A stretch of 64,000 nt of DNA, taken from Anaeromyxobacter terrae (GTDB lineage Bacteria; Myxococcota; Myxococcia; Myxococcales; Anaeromyxobacteraceae). This document shows, piece after piece, positions 32,661 to 42,244 of the stretch. The stretch covers positions 1 through 64,000 of the forward strand of contig NZ_JALCYY010000030.1 of the NCBI RefSeq assembly GCF_022690685.1. The letters run 5' to 3'. Under the pieces are notes generated by a model. The model saw only the letters and a list, made by a program, of their open reading frames with translations, made no database searches and had not been told where the DNA came from. The position numbers and the translations under genes were made by a program. How positions within the stretch are numbered: position 1 is the first letter of the stretch; every line of letters begins with the position of its first letter.

Positions 32661-33920
32661 CTACTGCGCCTGCGCCACCGGCGAGGCCGCCCGGTGAAGG
32701 TCGGTGTTCCACGACAAGCCGGCGGACACGATCACGATGTCGGTCTGGTACTTGCCGGGGAACGGGATGGACCCCTCGGTCGTGACCTCGTCGCGTCGCC
32801 CGTAGAAGAACGCCGCGTTGGCGGCGAGGCCGCGCTTGCCGAACGCCCAGGTGAGCCCGGCCGAGCCGCCGGTCGTGTTCGAGTCCGGGAGCGTCGGCGA
32901 GTAGGTCGTCGCGCGGAGCCCCGACTGATCGCGCATCAGGCCGGCCCGAAGCGCCAGGGTCGGGCTCACCTCCCACTCCACGCCGCCGCGGATGACGTTG
33001 CCGTTCCGGTAGTCGCGCGGCACGGTGAGGGTGAGCCCCTTGTCGCCCTGGAAGGTGTCGTCGCGGTACACCACCCAGCGCGACCAGGACCACTGCAGGG
33101 TGACGAGGAGCTGCTTCAGCGGACGGTAGCCGGCGCCGAGGGTGAAGAGGTTCGGCAGCGTCACCTCGTGGGTCACGCCCTGGTCCTGCGTGGCGGGGCT
33201 CTCGAGCGAGGGCGGCACCTCGAAGTTGCCGTCGCCCTTCAGCGTGGCGTGCGCCTTGTGCTTGTAGTCGATGCCGATGGTGAGCGGGATCGACAGGACC
33301 GGCCGGATCTCGGCCGCTGCCTGGTAGGTGACCGCGCCGCCCTTCGTGTCGAGCTCGCCGAACGCGTCCGGCAAGGGCTGGATGCCCTGCTTCAGGTACT
33401 CGAAGCCGTAGTACCAGATGAGGCCGCCGCCGAGGCGGAGCTGCGGGAGGACCTCGTAGCCGGCGGTCGCGTAGGTGCCGAAGAAGCGGCGCTGCACCTC
33501 GATGATGCGGCCGCGGCCCTGCCAGTCGTCCTTCCAGAACTGGTTGCCGCCGAACGGCTGGGCGAAGCCCACGCCGACGCCGAAGCCGCGCCCGGCGAGC
33601 TTCGTGCCCCAGCCCGCGTAGGCGGCGACGGGCGTCACCGGCTTGAAGCGGGTGGTGGAGCTGCCGGTGAGGCCGCTGCCCGCGATCGCGGACCAGTCGG
33701 TCCAGATGTCGAGCATGGACCCCGCCACCGAGACGGCGGGGCCGTCGAGCTTGGAGAGCGCGGCCGGGTTCAGGGAGGCCGCGGCGGCGTCGACCTGCGC
33801 GGCCACCGCGGAGTGGGAGAGCGCGAGGTCGCGCGGGTTGACGCTGATGACCTCGTAGCCGCTCGCGAGCGCGAGCGACGGGACGAGGAGGAGGGCCGCG
33901 AGGAGGATCTTCGTGCGCAT
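32661..33920 (-). CDS. FadL/OmpP1-family outer-membrane long-chain fatty acid transporter
   Basis: 419 residues from ATG 33920. Signal peptide 1-19 (cut after ALA), then 'SGYEVISVNPRDLALSHSAVA...DAAAASLNPAAL', the family's N-terminal hatch with the conserved NPA motif. Further strands fit a 14-stranded barrel. It would pass fatty acids or other hydrophobic compounds across the outer membrane. It lies 20 bp downstream of the VolA-like lipase gene in the same operon, so lipid hydrolysis at the surface and fatty-acid entry are probably coupled. Confidence 0.9.
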   Translation of the reverse strand: MRTKILLAALLLVPSLALASGYEVISVNPRDLALSHSAVAAQVDAAAASLNPAALSKLDGPAVSVAGSMLDIWTDWSAIAGSGLTGSSTTRFKPVTPVAAYAGWGTKLAGRGFGVGVGFAQPFGGNQFWKDDWQGRGRIIEVQRRFFGTYATAGYEVLPQLRLGGGLIWYYGFEYLKQGIQPLPDAFGELDTKGGAVTYQAAAEIRPVLSIPLTIGIDYKHKAHATLKGDGNFEVPPSLESPATQDQGVTHEVTLPNLFTLGAGYRPLKQLLVTLQWSWSRWVVYRDDTFQGDKGLTLTVPRDYRNGNVIRGGVEWEVSPTLALRAGLMRDQSGLRATTYSPTLPDSNTTGGSAGLTWAFGKRGLAANAAFFYGRRDEVTTEGSIPFPGKYQTDIVIVSAGLSWNTDLHRAASPVAQAQ

Positions 33921-33940
33921 GGGTTGGGTCCTCGTCTCGT

Positions 33941-36883
33941 TCAGGGGAGCGCGACCGGCCCGGTGGAGGGCGAGCCGCCCGCGAGGAAGTCGGCGAGATC
34001 GGCGCGGACCTTGGCGCCGGCGGCGCTCTGCGCGCCGATGACGCCGTGCCGCTCGCCGGCGGGGAGCGTGCTCGAGGTGTAGAGCGTGAAGGGGATCCCG
34101 CCGTCCGTGTAGAGGAGCGCGTTGAAGGGGTTCGGGACCACCGGGTCGCCCTCCACCATCTGCCCGTAGACCGCGGTGCTCGCGGGCGCGAGCGGCCCGA
34201 GCGCCGTGACGAGCGCCGCGTTCGCGAGCGCGTTCGAGTCGGCCTCGGCGGCGTAGTTGAGCGGCTCGGCCGGATCGAGGATCCACTTCGCCACGATGAG
34301 GGTCTGCGCGTAGCGCGCGGCGATGGCCGGGTCGAACGCGGCGTTCGTCGAGTCCACCTTCTCGAAGGTGAAGCCGGGGATGAGCTTCGCGAACAGGTCG
34401 CCGACGCGCTGCCGGAACGCGGGGGCGTTCGTGAACACGTCGACCATCGTGCCGCCCGCGACGTCGAAGGCCGAGCGGGCGATGCGCGGGTTCGTGGCGG
34501 TGAGGCTCGTGCCGATCATGCCGCCGAGCGAGACGCCCGCGAAGTACACCTGGTCCGGGCGCACCGCGACGCCGGAGCCGGCGAGCGCGGTCTGGAGCGG
34601 GTTCGACGCCTGCTGCGGCACGCCGGCGGGCGGACGGGCCACCGCGAGGACGAGCGCGGAGTGGTCGAGGAGGTCCTCGCGGATCGCGTCGCGGATCCGG
34701 AAGAAGTTCTCCGAGATGAAGTAGTTGCCGGAGGCGGTGGGGGAGAGCCCGCTGTACTTGAGCTTCCCGCTCGTGCAGACGCCGGGGACCTTCTGGTTCG
34801 CGGCGTCGAGCGTGCAGGTCCCGCCGTCGCAGTCGGTGTCCACCGCGCACGAGGCGCGGTCGCCGTGGAACGGCGCGTCGATGGCGGCGACGACGAAGCC
34901 CTTCGCGGCGAGGTCGTTCGCGACCGCCAGCATCTGGTAGTGGCTGCCGTTCAGGCCGTGGTGGAACACGACGAGCGGCGCGCACTTGAGGAGGCTCAGC
35001 GGCGGGGTGGCGCCGCACGGCGAGGCGACGCTCGCGGGCTTCGGCACCGCGATGAGCGCCGGGATGTCCTTGCGGTTCGCGCCGATCTCGGCGGCGCCCC
35101 AGCTCGCGACCGCCGGGTTGAGCGCGCCGGTGGTGGCGTCGAGGACGTCGAGGGTGCCGATGTTCGCGGTGTGGAACTTCGCGACGTCAGGGAACGCGGC
35201 CGAGGGCAGGCCGAAGGTAGCCGGGTCGAAGTCCGCCACCGAGGAGGTGGTGAAGATCGCGGCGCTCGCGGCCGCCTCGGCGCCGTACGGCAGCGCAGTG
35301 AGGCTCGCGGACACGTCGGAGACCGACTGCGTCGAGAGCGTGTAGGCCATCACGACCTTCTGCCCATCGAGCACGAAGGTGGGCGCGACGAGCTGGACCG
35401 CGCCGCGGAGCGCCTGGAGCGAGCGGGCGTCGGTGGCGGAGATCCCGCCCACCGTGGACTGGCCGCTCGCCGCGTCGTAGAGCGGGCCCTGCAGGTCGAA
35501 GAGGATCTTGCCGAGCGTGCTGCGCTCGAGGCCGTTGTTCTGGAGGTCCTTCACGCCGTCGGTGACGACGACGAGGTAGCGGGCCTTCTGCTTGAGGGGC
35601 GGGAGGTAGAAGGTCGGCCCGCCCGGCACGGCCACCGGGATCGCCGGCTGCAGGCCGATCGCGGTCGACACGCGGGTGCCGCCCACGGTCTGGGAGAGGT
35701 TCGGCGGCTGGGTCAGGTACTCCGGGCTCCCGCCGCTGCCCACGTCCACGAGCCGCCGCGTGTCAGGCGGGGTCGTCGCGCCGGTGGGGATGAGCTCGTA
35801 GATGCGGACGGTGTCGTGGGTGATGGTGCTCGCCTGGACGGGCGCGGAGAGCGGCGCGAGCAGGAGGCTCGTCGTCGAGAACCCGTCGAGGGTCGCGAGA
35901 CCGGGCGCCGCCGGCCCGAGCGAGGGGATGTTCCGCACGAAGAAGCGGGTGTTGTTCGTGCCGGGCACCGGCCGGGTCGGATCGAGCAGGAAGTCGGAGG
36001 GGAAGGGGATCTGGCCGGAGCCGGAGTCGGTGAGGACCGCGGCGCCCGTGGAGCGGGGCGCGATCTCGAAGGTGGCGATGCTCGCCACCTCGAGGTGCGG
36101 GAAGGCCGCATCGACCGCCTGGTAGGCAGGGACGATCTGCGGGTCGGGCGCGGGAGCCCAGTTCGCGCCGCCGACCGCGTTCCACTCGAGCGGCTTCCAC
36201 AGCGCGCTCTGGACCGTCTGCACCAGCGCGAGCGTCGCCGGGGGGAGCCCGCCGGGCGGCTGGTTCTCGCGGTTCGACAGGTCCGCGTTCTCGAGGGTGA
36301 GCGTGATGGCGGCGTCGGGGCTGATCGCGCTGCCGTCCGTGGTCTTCACGCCGCTCGCGCCGCCGCGCGCCGCGAACACGTAGCGGCCGGGCTCGAGGCG
36401 CCGGCTGCCCGTGGCGTCGGCCTTCTTCACGACGCGGATCTCACCCGGGACCTGGCTCGCCGTCGGGAGCGGCTCGGTGTCGACCCGCACGGCCGTCCCG
36501 CCGCCGAGCTTGAACAGCGCGAACGTCTGCGGGGTCACGGTCGCGACATCCACCGTGGGCTTGGCCGCGTCCACGTACCTGCCGGTCGCGTTGTCGTAGG
36601 TCACCGCCCGGATGGGCACGGTGAGCGTCGGCGCCTGATCCGAGGGGAACCCGCCCTGGGTGATGAGCATCTGCAGGAACTGCTTGCCGGGACCGTCCGG
36701 CAGCGGCGCAGGGGCGGCCGCGCTCGCCGCGGCGAGCGCGAGGTCGTTCGGGGTCGGGATGTTGGGCGACGAATAGCTCGCGATGACGGCCGACGGAGCG
36801 GGTCCCGTCTTGTCGACCGTCTCGGTGCAGGCGGCGGATACGACCGCGAGGGCGGCCAGGATCGTGGCACGACGATGAAGCAT
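33941..36883 (-). CDS. Large VolA-like lipoprotein lipase
   Basis: 980 residues. Lipoprotein signal with lipobox ending '...VVSAAC' (Cys19). The first ~500 residues are beta-rich, matching the 'bacterial virulence factor lipase' N-terminal domain of VolA/Pla-1 proteins. An alpha/beta hydrolase domain lies ~620-960: 'LVVFHHGLNGS' oxyanion strand, nucleophile Ser785 in GVSLGG, and a C-terminal 'ERHGVIG' His. A Cys-rich loop ('CAVDTDCDGGTC') is inserted in the hydrolase domain and may form disulfides. In Vibrio, VolA is a surface lipase encoded beside FadL, the same pairing as here. Acyl-ester substrate is inference. Confidence 0.85.
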   Translation of the reverse strand: MLHRRATILAALAVVSAACTETVDKTGPAPSAVIASYSSPNIPTPNDLALAAASAAAPAPLPDGPGKQFLQMLITQGGFPSDQAPTLTVPIRAVTYDNATGRYVDAAKPTVDVATVTPQTFALFKLGGGTAVRVDTEPLPTASQVPGEIRVVKKADATGSRRLEPGRYVFAARGGASGVKTTDGSAISPDAAITLTLENADLSNRENQPPGGLPPATLALVQTVQSALWKPLEWNAVGGANWAPAPDPQIVPAYQAVDAAFPHLEVASIATFEIAPRSTGAAVLTDSGSGQIPFPSDFLLDPTRPVPGTNNTRFFVRNIPSLGPAAPGLATLDGFSTTSLLLAPLSAPVQASTITHDTVRIYELIPTGATTPPDTRRLVDVGSGGSPEYLTQPPNLSQTVGGTRVSTAIGLQPAIPVAVPGGPTFYLPPLKQKARYLVVVTDGVKDLQNNGLERSTLGKILFDLQGPLYDAASGQSTVGGISATDARSLQALRGAVQLVAPTFVLDGQKVVMAYTLSTQSVSDVSASLTALPYGAEAAASAAIFTTSSVADFDPATFGLPSAAFPDVAKFHTANIGTLDVLDATTGALNPAVASWGAAEIGANRKDIPALIAVPKPASVASPCGATPPLSLLKCAPLVVFHHGLNGSHYQMLAVANDLAAKGFVVAAIDAPFHGDRASCAVDTDCDGGTCTLDAANQKVPGVCTSGKLKYSGLSPTASGNYFISENFFRIRDAIREDLLDHSALVLAVARPPAGVPQQASNPLQTALAGSGVAVRPDQVYFAGVSLGGMIGTSLTATNPRIARSAFDVAGGTMVDVFTNAPAFRQRVGDLFAKLIPGFTFEKVDSTNAAFDPAIAARYAQTLIVAKWILDPAEPLNYAAEADSNALANAALVTALGPLAPASTAVYGQMVEGDPVVPNPFNALLYTDGGIPFTLYTSSTLPAGERHGVIGAQSAAGAKVRADLADFLAGGSPSTGPVALP

Positions 36884-37234
36884 CGGGGAGTCTCCTCGTT
36901 ACTCTGACGGGGAGTAAACGGGACGGCGGGGGACGAGAGCGATCGATTTGCGCGTCAAACCGCTTGAAGTCAAGAAACAGCGAGCGACGCTTTGCGTCAG
37001 CGTAGCGCGTTCGTTGCGCAAAGAAGCGGCGCGGCGAGGGATGCGCCCCCGTCGAGGCGCAAATGATTGATTCCGCGGTCAGCGAGAGCCAGGGCGAAGA
37101 TTGACCCAGGCTCGCCGTCGATCTCTCACGCAGCGCGTCGTGACCTGGCCATCCGGCGGTTGTGGAACCCGCTCGGGGCTCGCTAGCATCGCGGGCTCGT
37201 CGTCCCCCGCCCTCGCTCGCCGAAGGATCCCGAC
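36884..37234. promoter_or_regulatory. Divergent promoter region between lipase and porin genes
   Basis: 351 bp that should hold two divergent promoters. It is less GC-rich than its surroundings and carries several dyads: TTTG-CGCGT-CAAA (36947-36959), GACGC-TTT-GCGTC (36986-36998) and the 8-bp palindrome TTGCGCAA (37014-37021). These may be operators for a lipid- or growth-responsive regulator. No coding sequence seen and no clean -35/-10 pair could be assigned. Confidence 0.4.
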
Positions 37235-38521
37235 ATGAAGCCCACGCTGCCGCTCCTCGCGCTCCTCGCGCTCGCCCCCGCCGCGCGCGCAGACGTTCCG
37301 CCCGGCACCCCCCCTGCCGCGCCGGCGCCCCTCGCGGCTCCGGCGCCCGCCGCGGAGAAGCTCACCCTCGACACCTCCGGCTGGCTCATCCTCAACACCT
37401 ACGCGAGCTCGGGCGCGCTGAACGCGAACGACCTGCCCCGCTTCGCGCGGGCCGGCGCCAGCGACGAGGCGGCGCTCGGGATGGGCGTGCGGCAGAGCCG
37501 GCTGCGGCTCAACATCGGCATCCCGTCGGACGGGCTCCTCCTGAACGCCAAGCTGAAGGCGCTCGTGGAGCTCGACTTCATGGGCGGGAACACCCTCGGC
37601 TCGGACGACCCCTCGCTGCCGCTCGTGCGCCTGCGCCACGCGTGGGTCTCGGCCGCCTGGCCAACGCTCGGCAACCTCGCCGTGCTCGCCGGGCAGACCT
37701 GGGGCATCGTGGGCGGCCCGTACTTCGCGCAGAGCCTGTCGCACCTCGCCACCCCGCGCTTCGCGGGCGCGGGCTTCCTCTACCGGCGCGCGCCGCAGGT
37801 GCGCGTGTCCGGCGACGTCGGCGGGACCTTCGGCCTCGTCTACCAGGTGGGCGCGCTCGCGCCCATCGACCGGGCCGGCGTCACCGCCGACGCCGCCAAC
37901 GGCGCGCCGGGGCCCGTCGGGGAGCGCTCGGGGGTGCCGAACGTGGAGGCGCGGCTCGCGGGCGTGTTCCGCCCGGGCGGCAAGGCCACCGCGGAGCTGG
38001 GCCTCTCGGGCCACTACGGGCGCGAGAAGTACTCCTTCGCCGCCAGCGCGGATCGGTCCGCGAAGGACGTCACGACCGACAGCCGCGCCCTCGCCCTCGA
38101 CCTGAAGCTCGACCTCCCCCACGTGCAGCTCGTGGGCGGCGCGTTCACGGGCGAGAACCTCGACATCGTCTACACCGTGAACGGGAAGGGCGTGGTGGCG
38201 GATCCGGTCCTGGCGCGCGTCTCGAACGTCGAGACCCGCGGGCTGTGGGCGCAGGCGGCGGTGACCCCCGTCGCCGGGTACACCTTCCTCCTCGGCGCCG
38301 GGCGGGAGGACCCGCGCGACGCGACGCTCCCCGCCGCCAGCGCGACGTCGAGCCCGATCACGCGGAACAGCCAGCTCTCCGCCGGCGCGCTCGTGAACCT
38401 CACCTCGCGCTGGCGCCTCGGCCTCGAGGCGACGCGCTACGTGACGGACACGGCGACGACGGCCGGCAAGGACACGTACACCGCGAACCAGCTCGAGCTC
38501 TCGACGCTCCTCGCGCTGTGA
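37235..38521 (+). CDS. Outer-membrane porin-like beta-barrel protein
   Basis: 428 residues. Signal peptide ~1-20 (ends ARA), a Pro/Ala spacer to ~45, then barrel strands. 'LGMGVRQSRLRLNIG' and 'KALVELDFMGG' resemble DcaP-like/porin O-type barrels, and an 'RLRHAWVSAAWPTLGNLAVLAGQTWG' region follows. The end 'NQLELSTLLAL' lacks the aromatic C-terminal residue typical of most porins. It shares the 'VRQSR' hallmark with the porin at 13527 but is not a close copy. Divergent from the VolA-FadL operon, which could imply shared regulation. Confidence 0.78.
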   Translation: MKPTLPLLALLALAPAARADVPPGTPPAAPAPLAAPAPAAEKLTLDTSGWLILNTYASSGALNANDLPRFARAGASDEAALGMGVRQSRLRLNIGIPSDGLLLNAKLKALVELDFMGGNTLGSDDPSLPLVRLRHAWVSAAWPTLGNLAVLAGQTWGIVGGPYFAQSLSHLATPRFAGAGFLYRRAPQVRVSGDVGGTFGLVYQVGALAPIDRAGVTADAANGAPGPVGERSGVPNVEARLAGVFRPGGKATAELGLSGHYGREKYSFAASADRSAKDVTTDSRALALDLKLDLPHVQLVGGAFTGENLDIVYTVNGKGVVADPVLARVSNVETRGLWAQAAVTPVAGYTFLLGAGREDPRDATLPAASATSSPITRNSQLSAGALVNLTSRWRLGLEATRYVTDTATTAGKDTYTANQLELSTLLAL

Positions 38522-38530
38522 GCCACGGTC

Positions 38531-38566
38531 CGCGATCCCCGATGCCCTGCGGTGTCGGGGATCGCG
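38531..38566. terminator. Bidirectional hairpin terminator
   Basis: A 12-bp perfect stem CGCGATCCCCGA / TCGGGGATCGCG with a 12-nt loop between the convergent porin (ends 38521) and paaK (ends 38576) genes. Confidence 0.75.
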
Positions 38567-38575
38567 CCGGTTCGA

Positions 38576-39901
38576 CTAGCTCCGGCCCGTGCGCCGGTGA
38601 TCGAGCACCCGCTTCGCCTTGCCGGCGGAGCGCTCGAGCGTGTTCGGCGCGACGAGCTCGACCGCCATGCGCACGCCGGTCACGGCGTGGATCTCGCGGT
38701 CGATCCGGTCGTGCAGCTCCTGGAGCTGCCGCATCTCGTCGCGGAAGTCCGAGGGGCGCATCTCCACCTTGACGACCGCCTCGTCGAGCGAGCCCGGGCG
38801 CGAGACCTCGATGAGGTAGTGCGGCGCCGTCCCCTCCACGCGGAGCAGCGCCTCCTCGATCTGCGAGGGGAACACGTTCACCCCGCGGATGATGAGCATG
38901 TCGTCGGAGCGGCCCACCACGCGGCTCATCCGCACGCCGGTGCGGCCGCAGGGGCAAGGGGAGCGATCGAGGGCGGCGAGGTCGCGCGTCCGGTAGCGCA
39001 GGACCGGCATCGCTTCCTTGGTGAGCGTCGTGAAGACGAGCTCGCCCACCTCGCCGTCGGGCACGTGGGCGAGGGTGTCGGGGTCGACGCACTCGACGAG
39101 GAAGTGATCCTCCTGCACGTGCATGCCGGTGCGGTACGGGCACTCGCCCGAGACGCCCGGGCCGATGACCTCGGAGAGCCCGTAGTTGTTGAAGGCGCGG
39201 ATCCCGAGCGCGTCCTCGATGGCGGCGCGCATCTCCTCGGTCCAGGGCTCGCCGCCGAAGTGGCCGAGCCTGAGCGGGAGGTCGCCCGGCCGGAAGCCCT
39301 CCGCGGCCGCCACCTCCGCGATGTGCAGCGCGTAGGACGGGGTGCAGACGAGCACCTCCGCCCCGAGGTCGCGGATGAGCATCACCTGGCGCGGGGTGTT
39401 CCCGCCGGCGGCGGGCACCACCGCCGCGCCCACCCGCTCGATCCCGTAGTGGAGGCCGAACCCGCCCGTGAAGAGGCCGTAGCCGAAGGCGACGTGGACC
39501 AGGTGGTCGGGGCGCAGCCCGCCCGCCACGAGGAAGCGCGCGACGAGGCCGGACCAGGTCTCGAGGTCGCGGCGGGTGTAGGCGACGAAGGTGGGCTTGC
39601 CGGTCGTGCCCGACGAGCCGTGGACGCGGGCGAGCTCGCCCCTCGGCACGGCGAGGAGGCCGAGCGGGTACTCCTCGCGGAGATCGTCCTTGGTGGTGAA
39701 GGGGAGCCGGCGGACGTCGTCCACCGAGCGGACCGCCTCGGCCGTGGCGCCGGCGCGGCCGAGCGCGTCGCGGTAGAAGGGGACGGCGCTCGCGCGGCGG
39801 ACCGTCTCCTGCAGGCGGTGCGCCTGGAGCGCGCGGCGCTCCGGGACCGGGAGCGTCTCGGCGGGATCGTGGATGGGGCTCTCGAGCACGGGGGTCGGCA
39901 C
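38576..39901 (-). CDS. paaK: Phenylacetate-CoA ligase (copy 1)
   Basis: 441 residues from GTG 39901. Activates phenylacetate or another arylacetate with ATP and CoA through an acyl-adenylate. The AMP-binding P-loop-like motif '[15 protein letters not shown]', '[27 protein letters not shown]' and 'RYRTRDLAAL' are all present, as is the catalytic C-terminal '[13 protein letters not shown]' Lys region. Last gene of the iorA-iorB-paaK-ACT-paaK operon, 10 bp after the ACT gene. Two ligase copies in one operon suggest different aryl or branched acids. Confidence 0.93.
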   Translation of the reverse strand: MPTPVLESPIHDPAETLPVPERRALQAHRLQETVRRASAVPFYRDALGRAGATAEAVRSVDDVRRLPFTTKDDLREEYPLGLLAVPRGELARVHGSSGTTGKPTFVAYTRRDLETWSGLVARFLVAGGLRPDHLVHVAFGYGLFTGGFGLHYGIERVGAAVVPAAGGNTPRQVMLIRDLGAEVLVCTPSYALHIAEVAAAEGFRPGDLPLRLGHFGGEPWTEEMRAAIEDALGIRAFNNYGLSEVIGPGVSGECPYRTGMHVQEDHFLVECVDPDTLAHVPDGEVGELVFTTLTKEAMPVLRYRTRDLAALDRSPCPCGRTGVRMSRVVGRSDDMLIIRGVNVFPSQIEEALLRVEGTAPHYLIEVSRPGSLDEAVVKVEMRPSDFRDEMRQLQELHDRIDREIHAVTGVRMAVELVAPNTLERSAGKAKRVLDHRRTGRS

Positions 39902-39911
39902 GGGCGTCCCC

Positions 39912-40349
39912 CTACGAGCGCGCGAAGAGCTCGTCGGGGCCGACGAGCTTCACGCCCGCCGCCTCGAGGAGCTTCGCGGCGCGGTCGGGATCCTCGAGCC
40001 GGAAGAGCAGCGTCGCGTGGAGGCCGCGCTCCCGCGCGGCGGACGCGTACATGTACTCGACGCCCACGCCGGCCTGCTCGAACGCGTCGAGGACCGCGGC
40101 GAGCCCGCCCGGCCGGTCGGGGACGTCTACGGCGAGCACCTCCGTCACGTTCACCACCACGCCCGCCGCGTCGAGCACCGCCTTCGCGCGCTCCCACTCC
40201 TTCACGACGAGGCGCAGGATGCCGAACTGCGCGGTGTCGGCGAGCGACATGGTGACGATGTCGATGCCGGCGTCGCCGAGCACCTTGCAGGGGAAGCGGA
40301 GCTGGCCGGGGCGGTTCTCGAGGAACAGCGAGAGCTGGCGGATCTTCAC
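39912..40349 (-). CDS. ACT-domain regulatory protein of arylacetate operon
   Basis: 145 residues containing two ACT-like halves: 'LSLFLENRPGQLRFPCKVLGDAGIDI' and 'VDVPDRPGGLAAVLDAFEQAGVGVEYMYA'. Such proteins bind amino acids and are commonly encoded beside phenylacetate-CoA ligase and IorAB. It lies between the two ligase genes with 10-bp gaps on both sides, so allosteric sensing of Phe/Tyr/Trp for the operon's enzymes is plausible (inference). Cytoplasmic, no catalytic motif. Confidence 0.88.
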   Translation of the reverse strand: MKIRQLSLFLENRPGQLRFPCKVLGDAGIDIVTMSLADTAQFGILRLVVKEWERAKAVLDAAGVVVNVTEVLAVDVPDRPGGLAAVLDAFEQAGVGVEYMYASAARERGLHATLLFRLEDPDRAAKLLEAAGVKLVGPDELFARS

Positions 40350-40359
40350 GGGACCCCTC

Positions 40360-41685
40360 CTAGACGTTGCGCCGATCGAGGACGCGCTTCGCCTTGCCCT
40401 CGCTGCGGGCGAGCGTGCGCGGCGCGACGAGCGTCACCTTCACGCGGATGCCGACGACGTGGTCGATGGCGGCCTCGAGCCTGCGCCGGAGCGCCTCGAG
40501 CGCGCCGATGACGTCGGAGAACACCTCCGGCGTCACCTCCACCTGCACCTCCATCTCGTCGAGGCCGTGCACGCGGGCGAGGACGATCTGGTAGTGCGGC
40601 AGGGTCCCCTCGACCGCGAGGAGCGCCGCCTCCACCTGCGAGGGGAACACGTTCACCCCGCGGATGATGAGCATGTCGTCGGAGCGGCGGCCGATGCGGC
40701 GGATGCGGCGCAGCGTGCGCCCGCAGGCGCACGGCTCCGGGATGAGCGAGGTGATGTCGCGCGTGCGGTAGCGGATCATCGGCATCGCCTCCTTCGACAG
40801 CGTGGTGAGGACGAGCTCGCCCTCGGCGCCGTCGGGGAGGACCTCGCCCGTCTCCGGGTCGATGATCTCCGGGTAGAAGTGGTCCTCGAAGAGGTGGAGC
40901 CCGTCGCGCCGCTCGCACTCGATGCCGACCCCCGGGCCGATGATCTCGGAGAGGCCGTACACGTCGTGGGCGCGGATGCCGGCGGCCGCCTCGATGTGGC
41001 GGCGCATCTCCTCCGTCCAGGGCTCGGCGCCGAACACGCCCACCTTGAGCCGCTCGAAGGAGATCCCCGCCTCGCGCGCGCGCTCGACCAGGTGGATCAT
41101 GTACGAGGGCGTGCAGCAGATCGCGGTCGCCCCGAAGTCCTGCAGCACCATGAGCTGGCGCTCGGTGTTGCCGCCGGAGATGGGGATCACCGTCGCGCCG
41201 AGCGCCTCGGCGCCGTAGTGCGCGCCGAGCCCGCCGGTGAAGAGGCCGTAGCCGTAGGCGTTCTGGATGACGTCGCCGCGGTGGAGCCCGCAGGCGGCGA
41301 ACGTGCGGACCATCACGCTCGTCCACACGCGGAGGTCGGCCTCGGTGTAGGCGACCACGATGGGCTTGCCGGTCGTGCCCGACGAGGCGTGGAGCCTCAC
41401 GATCCGCTCCATCGGGCTCGCGAACAGGCCGAACGGGTAGGTGTCGCGGAGATCGGTCTTCACCGTGAAGGGCAGGCGCCCGAGGTCCTCGAGCGAGCGC
41501 ACGCCGGCGGGCGAGAGGCCCCGCTCCTCCATGCGCCGCCGGAAGAGCTCGACCCGCGCGTGGGCGCGCTCGACGACCGACTGCAGCCGGCCGAGCTGGA
41601 GCCGCGCGAGCTCACGCCGCGGCAGGAAGTCGGGGGCGCTCGCGGGGTGGAAGCCCCCGGGCGCGTCGTTCCACTGGCTGCTCAC
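40360..41685 (-). CDS. paaK: Phenylacetate-CoA ligase (copy 2)
   Basis: 441 residues, same length and architecture as the downstream copy: '[16 protein letters not shown]', '[32 protein letters not shown]', '[10 protein letters not shown]' and terminal '[13 protein letters not shown]'. Divergence between the two copies is considerable outside motifs, so they are old paralogues rather than a recent duplication. In anaerobes carrying IorAB, these ligases can also run towards ATP formation from arylacetyl-CoA. It lies 67 bp after iorB. Confidence 0.93.
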   Translation of the reverse strand: MSSQWNDAPGGFHPASAPDFLPRRELARLQLGRLQSVVERAHARVELFRRRMEERGLSPAGVRSLEDLGRLPFTVKTDLRDTYPFGLFASPMERIVRLHASSGTTGKPIVVAYTEADLRVWTSVMVRTFAACGLHRGDVIQNAYGYGLFTGGLGAHYGAEALGATVIPISGGNTERQLMVLQDFGATAICCTPSYMIHLVERAREAGISFERLKVGVFGAEPWTEEMRRHIEAAAGIRAHDVYGLSEIIGPGVGIECERRDGLHLFEDHFYPEIIDPETGEVLPDGAEGELVLTTLSKEAMPMIRYRTRDITSLIPEPCACGRTLRRIRRIGRRSDDMLIIRGVNVFPSQVEAALLAVEGTLPHYQIVLARVHGLDEMEVQVEVTPEVFSDVIGALEALRRRLEAAIDHVVGIRVKVTLVAPRTLARSEGKAKRVLDRRNV

Positions 41686-41752
41686 CTGGAGCCGCTCCTT
41701 TCGCTCTTCCCCGGCCCCGCCGCCGCCCGCCGTGTGCGCTTCGCCTCGCGAC

Positions 41753-42244
41753 CTACGCCCGGAGCGCCGCCGCGCGGCCGAGCCGGAACGCCTTCTCGTT
41801 CACCTCGTGCAGCCGCTCCGGGAGCGCCGCCCGGATCGCCGCGAGCCAGTGCTCCTCGGGCAGATCGAGGTGGCGGGCGAGCGCGCCGAGCAGGGCGACG
41901 TTGAGGCTCTTCCGGTTCGGGAGCGCCGCCTCGTCGACGAGGTCCGGCGGGATGAGGACGCCCTTCGGACCCAGCAGCGGGCGGGCGACGGCGAGCTCCG
42001 ACGCGGACAGGACGACGAGGTAGTGCGCCTCGCCGCGCGGCACCATCGGCGAGAGCACCTCGCGCCCGAAGCGGACGTCGGAGGTGACCGAGCCGCCGCG
42101 CTGGCTCATCCCGTGGACCTCGGCCTTCTTCACGTCGCGGCCGGCGCGGAAGGCGGCGTCGGCGAGGATGTCCGAGGCCTTGATGACGCCCTGGCCGCCG
42201 AGGCCCGCGAACACGACGTTCACCACGTTCGCCCCGTCAGACAT
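41753..42244 (-). CDS. iorB: Indolepyruvate:ferredoxin oxidoreductase beta subunit
   Basis: 163 residues, the gamma-like catalytic-accessory domain of 2-oxoacid:ferredoxin oxidoreductases. '[23 protein letters not shown]' and '[17 protein letters not shown]' are the two family signatures. It is shorter than the usual ~190-200 residues, ending after 'NEKAFRLG'. The start ATG overlaps the iorA stop by 8 bp (ATGTCTGA), so translation is coupled. With IorA it converts aryl-pyruvates to arylacetyl-CoA and CO2. Confidence 0.92.
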   Translation of the reverse strand: MSDGANVVNVVFAGLGGQGVIKASDILADAAFRAGRDVKKAEVHGMSQRGGSVTSDVRFGREVLSPMVPRGEAHYLVVLSASELAVARPLLGPKGVLIPPDLVDEAALPNRKSLNVALLGALARHLDLPEEHWLAAIRAALPERLHEVNEKAFRLGRAAALRA

